36,911 bases of DNA from Coemansia sp. RSA 1804 (taxonomy: Eukaryota; Kickxellomycota; Kickxellomycetes; Kickxellales; Kickxellaceae). The notes beneath the pieces were generated by a model that saw nothing but the letters and a program-made list of their open reading frames with translations, did not search any database and was not told the origin of the DNA. Shown in pieces: positions 27,351 to 35,300 of this stretch (position 1 is its first letter; the number at the start of each line of letters is the position of its first letter). Made by a program: the position numbers and the translations under genes. Location: the NCBI GenBank assembly GCA_027578815.1, contig JANBTH010000095.1, positions 1 through 36,911 on the forward strand, in the 5' to 3' direction.

Positions 27351-27515
27351 TTAACCCAGATTTATTGTTACATGCACCCGCGGGTTATTTTGGGAAGAAC
27401 TCTTGCAAAATTCAGCCTTGGATGCTGTGGAAATCCTTGATGCTCTGGAAGCACTAGGTGTCTTGGGTGCTGGAATTTTTCCTATTGATCTACCAAGTCT
27501 ACCAAGATTAGCCAT
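27351..27515 (-). pseudogene. Truncated paralog of the unknown gene at 25749 (54 aa)
   Basis: ATG 27515 to TAA 27353-27351. The start MANLGRLGRSIGKIPAPKTP parallels the N-terminus of the frameshifted gene (MGIRGFLGIN, then a Pro/Thr/Ser-rich linker), and VHVTINL corresponds to NIINVKL there. The reading frame then stops where the larger gene continues. A short stretch in another frame downstream suggests the rest decayed. The TATA box begins 114 bp upstream at 27629. It may be a functional short protein or a pseudogene. Confidence 0.4.
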
Positions 27516-28238
27516 TTTGCAATTGCTAAATTGTTTATAATTTCGAAATAATATGTAGAAAATACGTGTTTTTCAAATGTATGAATACAGAAAAATTTAG
27601 TATAATGAGGAAAATTTGTCATATTTATATGCGGCCAGCAATCAGTATATTATCTACTGCTTAGATACAATTTCAGTTATATTTCAATAATTGAAAAGTC
27701 AGATGTAAGTCAGCCAATTCTTTTTTATTGTTTCATTAAGTTTAATAAATATTATACACGTAAATTGCCTGTGTGGGAATGCACATGGTGTACAGCTCTA
27801 TACACTATTGAGGTTTTTTTATTTTCTGCATTTACTAATCACACATGCGTGCAAGCTTTATGTAAAGAGATAACGCAGATAATAGTAGAACCCGTGTGCA
27901 TGCTCATACGGTTTCTACTTACGTGAGGCGTGTCTATTAATAGAAATAGTAAGTATTGACAAATATCAAGTTTTCAGATTGATAGAGCAAAATAATGAAG
28001 TATCTAATATGTAGCGTAAAACAAGTGAAAGTATGAGAACTAGAAGCTGAGTTATCGGGTTTTAATTTTAAAACCAGCCATATTAATCCCAAATCAAAAT
28101 TATTCCAATTAGAAGCCCAGCAAAGCTGCTAAACGCATTGGCTGCTAGAAAATGTTGAGAGCTGCTCAGAATTTTATTATTTTGTATAGCTTCATAGCGT
28201 TATTACACGTAGTAGCGTTCTCATTTGTTTAAAAATAA
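27516..28238. other. AT-rich region with duplicated flank, copy 2
   Basis: About 27516-27955 is the counterpart of 26254-26690 (promoter and farther upstream of the unknown gene family). The remaining 280 bp up to the stop of multicopper oxidase 2 show nothing distinctive. Confidence 0.45.
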
Positions 28239-30035
28239 TTAGACAGCTGCAGGAACTATAGTTGGCAACGGCGGGAGCCCATCCAGATTAAAATCCATGT
28301 TGCCCACAGCGTTGCCACGAGTACCCACGCTCAGAGCCCTGCACATATCGAGCATCTCTGGAGGCACGTTGACGGATCTGCGGAGCATTTCAGGAGCCTC
28401 GACAAAGGTCATGGCCATGCCCATGGCAAAGTGGATGTCCATGTGGCAGTGCAGCAGCCAGACGCCCGGGTTGTCCGCGCGGAAGCGGATTCTGACATAC
28501 TGCATGGGCGGAACCATCACGGTGTCCCTCTCTGTTGGTCTTTCGTAGTTGCCAACCACCGGTGCAGTAGTGCTCAGAATGTGGGAGTAGTATGCGGATA
28601 GCGACTCAGCGGCACCGCCATCCTCGGCCGCTGTTGGCGGAAGCGCGGTGGGCCGCTTGGATAGCTCTACGGGTCCGTACTCGACGACCTGGAACCGGTG
28701 GCCGTGCAAGTGCATTGGATGCACAAGAAAGTTTGGGTTGTTAATCTTTAACTCAATGACCCGAAGATGGTCAAGCACAACTGTGTGTGTTTGCACGCCG
28801 TAGAGTGTTGTGTTGCGTGCCATTGCATCCGTTGGCAGCGTCAGCACGCTGTATAGCGTTGGAATGCGGGCGTGCGCAAATGTGATGCCGTCAATGGTGT
28901 CCCGCACCGTGTGGTCGGTGAACTCGGCGCCGCCGAGATCTACCTCAATCTGTCTGTCAACAGCAAGAGCGCGCTGGTTGGCCAAGCCCTGGATGCGGAT
29001 GTCGTTGGTCCAAACCATAGGCTGATTCTTCTTTTCAGAGACAGAATGGGTGGTGTTGGCAGTGCAAGCAGACGCGTGTGGCTGCCGTTTGTCAATATAG
29101 TGAATACGGCCGTAGTGCACGCGTGGGTTGAGGCCCAGACGACGCGGGATAAAGTCTGCGTAGAGCTCCACTTTGTACGCTGGAGAAACGGTTTGCACGT
29201 CACATGCGCTGGTGTCGTTGGCAGGAGAAATCAGCACCGAGTACCGCTGGCCGGGCCCCAGATCCACGCCATCCACAGGCGTTGGCATCGTATAATATCC
29301 GTCAGCTTCGGTTACCAGCAGCTTGAGACCAGGAATACTGAATCTGAATGACTCTGTAATCGACATGTTGATTAGACCAATGCGGCGTGTCTTCTCGTGC
29401 GCGATTCGAAGCAATGGCATCTGCCAGGCGCCGTTGTGGCCGTTGACCAGTGCTGACGGATACGTGACGGGCGGTGGGAAGTGGTGGATCGTCAGACTAG
29501 CGCGCGCATTGAACTCGCGTGGATACCAGTCCTCGAACCACAGCAGCTGGTAGTCATTATCATTTCCATCCATTTCCTGGCTCCTGTATGGCGCCTGCGC
29601 ATCGGTGTCGCGCACCACCAGCGGCGCCCTCAGTCCAGCGGCGTTCTGGTGCGCCGTGTGGCCATGCAGCCAAAAGAGTCCGCTCTGGTTCGCCACCTTG
29701 TACGAGTAAGCAAACACGCTTGCTGGCGGAATACCGCACTGCGTCACCATGCTGGGCCCATCGAGATACGCGGTACCGTTCTGGAACACGCCGTGCGCAT
29801 GCACCGATGTTGGCACATCCAGCGTGTTGTTTACCTGCAGCTCTAGCCGGTCGCCCTTGTTGAGATACACTGGCGGAACCGGCAGTGTGCCGTTTACGCC
29901 AATGGCCCGTCGCACTCCGCGGCCGTCACGATCCAAATACACATATCCTACATCCCACCGCACTCGCACCGTGGCTGCCTGCAATCTCAGACACTGCATA
30001 GACAGTAAAAGCGCTACTATCGCTGTCAGCTCCAT
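28239..30035 (-). CDS. Secreted multicopper oxidase 2, Fet3/laccase-like (598 aa)
   Basis: Paralog of the oxidase at 7105. Copper motifs are complete: HAHG (79-82), WLHGH (122-126), HPMHLHGH (439-446) and HCHMDIHFAMGM (529-540), with Cys530 and axial-position Met540. The start at ATG 30035 gives a signal peptide ending LRLQA, mirroring the paralog; upstream in-frame codons are leader. It is longer mainly through an insert near 315-345 (Cys/Thr/Lys-rich) and one near 459-490 (Ala/Pro/Ser-rich). As in its paralog, there is no C-terminal membrane helix, and no iron permease gene lies nearby. Several N-glycosylation sites (such as NGT, NTT, NDT). Substrate open: ferroxidase, ascorbate or phenol oxidase. 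Confidence 0.92.
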   Translation of the reverse strand: MELTAIVALLLSMQCLRLQAATVRVRWDVGYVYLDRDGRGVRRAIGVNGTLPVPPVYLNKGDRLELQVNNTLDVPTSVHAHGVFQNGTAYLDGPSMVTQCGIPPASVFAYSYKVANQSGLFWLHGHTAHQNAAGLRAPLVVRDTDAQAPYRSQEMDGNDNDYQLLWFEDWYPREFNARASLTIHHFPPPVTYPSALVNGHNGAWQMPLLRIAHEKTRRIGLINMSITESFRFSIPGLKLLVTEADGYYTMPTPVDGVDLGPGQRYSVLISPANDTSACDVQTVSPAYKVELYADFIPRRLGLNPRVHYGRIHYIDKRQPHASACTANTTHSVSEKKNQPMVWTNDIRIQGLANQRALAVDRQIEVDLGGAEFTDHTVRDTIDGITFAHARIPTLYSVLTLPTDAMARNTTLYGVQTHTVVLDHLRVIELKINNPNFLVHPMHLHGHRFQVVEYGPVELSKRPTALPPTAAEDGGAAESLSAYYSHILSTTAPVVGNYERPTERDTVMVPPMQYVRIRFRADNPGVWLLHCHMDIHFAMGMAMTFVEAPEMLRRSVNVPPEMLDMCRALSVGTRGNAVGNMDFNLDGLPPLPTIVPAAV

Positions 30036-30430
30036 CTGTATCAAGTATTGTTCAGGTACCCAGAGTGCCGTTATGAGCTGTTTGTTTGTTTTTTCTCTCG
30101 CCAAATGCTGCCAAAAAGTGCTATTAACAATATAAAGTTGGAAATATAAGGCTGTTAATGACAGAGATAACAAAAGGTAGCAAAGGCCAGCCATCCGTTC
30201 ATTCCTGTAGCTGAAGAGCATGCTGGGCAGTCGGCTGCTATTGACTCTCCAGGCTTCCTCAGCATATACTCTGCTTTGCGCTCTATTCAACAGAGCATAT
30301 GCGCACGTAGAACGCATTTACTCATTGACTGCACAGTCGCTCCCAAGGAACAAGAGCAAAAAAAAAGAGGAGGCGCTGTGATTTAAAAGTGGAGCAGGTG
30401 ATCAGAATCCTCCTTCACTCTTTTTTTTCA
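30036..30430. other. Promoter region of multicopper oxidase 2
   Basis: The oxidase frame runs on upstream for 94 codons, but the AT-rich composition and hydrophobic content look like leader. There is a GAGATAAC (GATA core) near 30163. Nothing else noted. Confidence 0.4.
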
Positions 30431-31234
30431 TTACTGAGCAGACGCAGTGGGCGTGGCGGTGGAATCGGGGGCGCGTTTATCGATAACCTTATCAATGATC
30501 CCGAATGCAAGGGCCTCGAGGGGCGTCATAAAGTTATCCCGCTCCATTGCGCGCTCAATAACCTGCAGATCCTGCCGTGTGTGGTCCACGTAGATTCGGT
30601 TGAGCCGCTCACGGGTCTTGAGGATCTCGCGCGCATGGATAGCGATATCCGATGCCTGGCCAGCAGCTCCGCCGCTTGGCTGGTGAACCATCACGGTTGC
30701 ATGCGGAAGCGCTGACCTGCGTCCTCGGGTTCCCGCAGCCAACAGCAGCGAGCCCATCGAGCACGCCTGGCCGGTGCACAGCGTGGCAATCGGGCTGTTC
30801 ACATACTGCATCGTGTCGTAGATGGCTAGGCCGGCGGTGACGCTTCCGCCGGGACTGTTGATGTACATCGAGATTGGTTTTTCCGGATCCTCCGCCTCCA
30901 GAAACAGCAGCTGGGCCACTATCAGCGATGACAGCGTATCGTTGACCGGGCCGTTGAGCATTATTATGCGGTCCTTGAGCAGTCGTGAAAATATGTCGAA
31001 CGACCGCTCGCCGCGCGCCGACTGCTCTATAACGATGGGTACTAGTGAGCTGGTTACTGGTGGCTGCGTGGCTGTGTTGAAGGCGTCTGGCGACTGGCCA
31101 TTCCATAGCCCGTACCCGAGCGGTGTGTGGTATGTGTGGCTGCGCTGAAGTGGTATCACTGCTGTCCTTTTGGCAGTCACCAAAGCGCCGGTTGAGCCAC
31201 ATTGGGGAAATCGAGAAGCTAGGCGGCCAAGCAT
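30431..31234 (-). CDS. clpP: Mitochondrial ATP-dependent Clp protease proteolytic subunit (267 aa)
   Basis: Serine protease that forms the double-ring chamber served by ClpX in the mitochondrial matrix. Catalytic triad: Ser159 in GQACSMGSLLL, His184 in MVHQPSGG and Asp233 in ERDNFMTPLEA. The core (about 65-255) includes DRIIMLNGPV, YINSPGGSVTAGLAIYDTM and GIIDKVIDKR. Residues 1-55 are rich in Arg, Ser and Thr without acids, a mitochondrial presequence. ATG 31234 is used because the longer frame starts only at a TTG. The tail is a short Thr/Ala/Pro stretch. No ClpX gene is in the window; baker's yeast lacks ClpP while many other fungi keep it. Confidence 0.95.
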   Translation of the reverse strand: MLGRLASRFPQCGSTGALVTAKRTAVIPLQRSHTYHTPLGYGLWNGQSPDAFNTATQPPVTSSLVPIVIEQSARGERSFDIFSRLLKDRIIMLNGPVNDTLSSLIVAQLLFLEAEDPEKPISMYINSPGGSVTAGLAIYDTMQYVNSPIATLCTGQACSMGSLLLAAGTRGRRSALPHATVMVHQPSGGAAGQASDIAIHAREILKTRERLNRIYVDHTRQDLQVIERAMERDNFMTPLEALAFGIIDKVIDKRAPDSTATPTASAQ

Positions 31235-31569
31235 TTTCGTAGAAGAACAAATCCACAAACGAAAAGAGAAGGAATTCAAAATAAAGTAGGTGTGGAATTT
31301 GGAGATTAGACGTAATTGAAAACAGAAAAAGATAAAGGTGGAGGAAATGACGAAAGCAATGGCAGTGAAGATAGCAGGAGATCTTCATTTCAGCGGACTT
31401 GCATGCACATTAATTTTTTGGTGATCTGAGAGGCGCATAAAATCACCAAGCGCTATGTTGTTGCCCAACAAATCTACAGGACTGAAGCAGAAGAGTAAGA
31501 GTATCTCGTCAGTAAAACCAAAGATGTTGAAAAGGTACCGTTGTAGTTGCTAGGTTATTTTATTTGCAA
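31235..31569. other. Divergent promoter region of clpP and the 95-aa ORF
   Basis: A/G-rich on the plus strand. No gene or clear motif seen. Confidence 0.4.
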
Positions 31570-31857
31570 ATGGAAAATTTATATCTTTCACCTGCTAATG
31601 GCCAGGGTGACCAGCCTGTGCCGTGCTTACCCGATTGCCTGCCACTCGGTCACAATGCCTGCCTGTCTGTTCTATGCGATGCATTGTTTGTCAACAGAGG
31701 ACATGGATTCAACTCAGCTCCCAACTCAATAAACCTGTCTACTTTTACACAAAAGTGTCTCTTTTCTAAAAACTGTAACAAAGCAAAACCAGAAACAACT
31801 CCGGCTTCTCGCCGCATCTGGTGTCTATGTGCACAAGAGTACCTAGAACCCATGTAG
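31570..31857 (+). CDS. Small Cys-rich unknown protein (95 aa)
   Basis: ATG 31570 to TAG 31855-31857. Eight Cys are spread over 95 residues, clustered as CLPDC, CLSVLC, KCLFSKNC and WCLC, with Pro and Asn in between. The composition is far from the AT-rich frames that follow. There is no signal peptide at this ATG, so it is intracellular or an exon of a larger gene; a metal-binding or disulfide-rich role is possible. It precedes the ABC transporter by 500 bp on the same strand. No family recognised. Confidence 0.4.
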   Translation: MENLYLSPANGQGDQPVPCLPDCLPLGHNACLSVLCDALFVNRGHGFNSAPNSINLSTFTQKCLFSKNCNKAKPETTPASRRIWCLCAQEYLEPM

Positions 31858-32358
31858 AGTTCATTTCTAGTAGCCTTTCTATTTCCATATCTTTTATATT
31901 CCTTTGTTAATAGTCATACATCTTGTCCCTCGAATCTTCTCTTTCTTTCTTCTCACAATGGGGATTCTCGCTTTTGTTCTATCTTTATGCTGTTTAAGAA
32001 AAACCTCGTTCGTGTCCTTTTTTCTACCAGTTAAATTGTGTATAAAGAAAACTTGGATTCTCATGCTAGTTGTACGCTGTATGTAGTTCCATTGGAGAAG
32101 GCATATATTAAAGTTCATTTACAAAGGTACAATGACCATTATCTCTTCTTACCAAGTGTATATAAACCCATTTATTTTCCTTGCATGTATTTCCTTTTTT
32201 TTCTCCTGGCTTTAAATTATTTTTTCTTCATTTGTCTTATCTTCTACAGCTAACATTTTTACGCTTTGTAGACCAAATATCTTTTCAATTCTATTATTTT
32301 TTAAAATCTACTATTATTTTATACTTCTGTCTTTAAGTCCAATATCCGCATTAGCCTT
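31858..32358. other. Promoter/leader region of the ABCC transporter
   Basis: T-rich and pyrimidine-rich. The frames here (for example 31904-32086) are Leu/Phe/Val-rich shadows. No upstream in-frame ATG precedes 32359 after the TAA at 32302-32304. Confidence 0.5.
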
Positions 32359-35300
32359 ATGCTGCCTCCGGTTTTCCAGTCGCCAAAGACTGCTGCTTCA
32401 GCAGCTGTATTTGGCTCTGTGTCAGTATATTGTGTGTACAGAGCGTTTTATCATTTTTCAAGTCTTGGTTTAGATGATATTTCATCTCTCTGTGGCTCAG
32501 AATCCAACTGGGATGTGTCTCTAGGCAACGACTGCTTCCGTACTGGGTTTCTGTGGCCGGCTCTTCTTTTGCTCTTTGGAGGAATATCTGCGCTTTCCTT
32601 CTGTCTGTGTCTGGTTTTGCCAGCCAAAAGTGGTGAGAATTGCAGGTTTACCACCGATGGCAGCTCTCCCTTTTTCCGTCTATCAGTTGGCAAAATTCTT
32701 ATTCCCGTACATCGTCCTCCTGGCATAACTATTGTTGTTGACAACAGATTGCGTGTTGGAACATGCACTGTTCTTTTGCTTGCTGTTCAGACCATGATTT
32801 ATTACATGTGGACGGTCAGCTCCGTGATCACTGAAGAGAACGGCACCAAGGATTATCTGTTTTCCGGTGCAATGGCCAGACTTTCAGCAATTGTTTTGCT
32901 TTTGTCAACTGTCTGCTTGGCTGCGCTTTGGCGCAGCAACCGTTTGATGTATTCTGGCATTTTCCCCTCTGTTCTTCCAGCCGCTGTTGGCTTACAACTT
33001 ATCTTTGGATTGTGTGAGGTGTACTTTTCCTTTTTCACAGACAAGAAAGCCCACGTTCCTATTATTGGAACCGGTGCTTCTGCTCGTTCCAACCTCCTGG
33101 TTTTGACGACTGTTCTTAATCTGGGTATTGTTTTCCTGTTTTTCATTGTGCAGCATGGTCCTATCTTTTACCGTCCTATTGGCAATGCACAGAGCACCAA
33201 CTCTCAGCAGGATGCTTCAGCATATGCAACACTGACAGAGTCGGATAATGATAATATCTCTGGTAGCAGTGATGACTCTACTCCACTTTCACATGCAAAT
33301 GACCAAAAACCAAGCGAACTTGTCGCATCACCAGAGAATAATTGCTCGTGGTATGATACGCTGACATTCTCATGGACAAGTGAGCTGCTTGTGAGAGGCA
33401 CGAAGACCACAGTCAACTATACTGATCTATACAATCTAAGACCAGAGGACACACCATTGAGCCATTGGAACAGGTACCTCCATCACCGCAAACCAGGCCG
33501 CTCGCTGATAACTGCACTTTTCCTAACATACTGGGCCCAACTGACTTTACAGTTAACACTAACGGTTGCAACTTGTCTGCTGAATTTTTCAAACCCCTTC
33601 TTCCTCCAGCGGATTCTTCGTTCTATTGAATTGTCATCAGTACACGGGTTCTCATCTATTGAAATTGCACGTAGCAAGTATCTTGATGTATTTGGATTGC
33701 TTGTTTTTACTCTGCTTCATACCTTACTTTACAATCAGTTTCTTTGGCTGGCACGTCGTCTCAATATTTGGCTGAAAGGTTTGTTTGTTGCCGAGTTAAC
33801 AGCCAAGACACTGTGCCGCAGTGGAAAGGGCACCTTTGACAATGAAGAAAAGAAGAAGGATAAGAAAAATAAAAAAGCAGGAAACAAGGATGATGATGAC
33901 ACAACGGAGAATTCGGCTGATAGCAATGGCAAAGTCATGAATATTCTAACTGCCGATTTCAATTCAATCATTAGCGCTGCCTTCAGTCTCTTTGACGTCC
34001 TTATCGTTGTAATAAAGTTGATAATTGGCATATGGTACATGTACAGCCTAATCGGTGTCTCATCGCTTGTTGGTATAGCAGTCACCATACTCTACATTCC
34101 ATTATCAAAGGCCATACTTACAAGGTACAAAAAAATAACAGCACAGCAGAGTGCCGCAGGAGACAAGCGAATTACTGCAATTACCGAAGTGATTCATGGC
34201 ATAAAGGCAATAAAGCTGTTTGGATGGGAGTCGCGGTTTATAGCAAAAGTGGATGAGCGTCGTGAGCAGCAACTCTCCTACATGTGGAAAAAGTTTCTTT
34301 GGTCTTCAATTCTTGGTTCAAGTGCAGCATTGAATCCAATTATTATTCTAGCTGTTATGCTTACATCGTATGTTGTTGTATTTGAAAACACTCTAGATGC
34401 AGGCACTGCGTTTACTTCAATTGTTGTTTTCCAGATGGTTCGTAGTGCTGTGACTAGTCTGCCTAAATATATAGGAACCATTGTCAGCGCATATGTGGCA
34501 TTTACACGTGTTGACTCATATTTGGGACAGTCTCAGATCCAGGATCTCAAAAAACGCACACCCGCACAAGGATTAAGCAGTGAGTTGGGTTTTGATTGTG
34601 CCGATTTAGAATGGAACGTGTCAGAGAGCAGCACAGAAAATGCAGAGGTTGCCAATTCCAGCACCCCAGATACGTCCAGAAGCACAAATAATAATGCTAA
34701 CAGTCAGACAACTGAAGACACACCGCTGCTTGCTGCATCAACATCTAGTGCACAGTCCTCATTATCCGTAAGACCATCAGCTACCCAAATTGCCAGCCAA
34801 GAAGAGATCATGAAGTTTTCATTGAAAGATATTGATGTTCGATTCCCGTGTGGTCAACTGTCTATTGTTGCTGGGCCGACAGGCAGTGGAAAGTCATCAC
34901 TCTTGTTGGCACTTGTTGGTGAGATGACCTTGGTCCGTGGCCGTGTATTACTTCCAACCATCAGTCCTCATGCACTAGCTGAAACACTTCCAAATTACAG
35001 AGACATTATCAAGCTCTCTCGTGAGGGTGCAACAATCCATGATATTGCCTATGTTGCACAGGAGGCATGGCTGCGGAATGCCACAATCCGTGAAAACATT
35101 CTGTTTGGCGAGCCCTATGATCTTGAAAGATATGAAGAAGTGTTGCGTATTTGCGCACTAAAACCTGATCTGCGTATTCTAGCTGCTGGTGACATGTCTG
35201 AGGTTGGCGAGCGTGGAATTGCACTTTCTGGTGGACAAAAGCAGCGTGTGGCATTGGCTCGTGCTGTGTACTCTAGCCGTCGTATCCTTCTCGTTGATGA

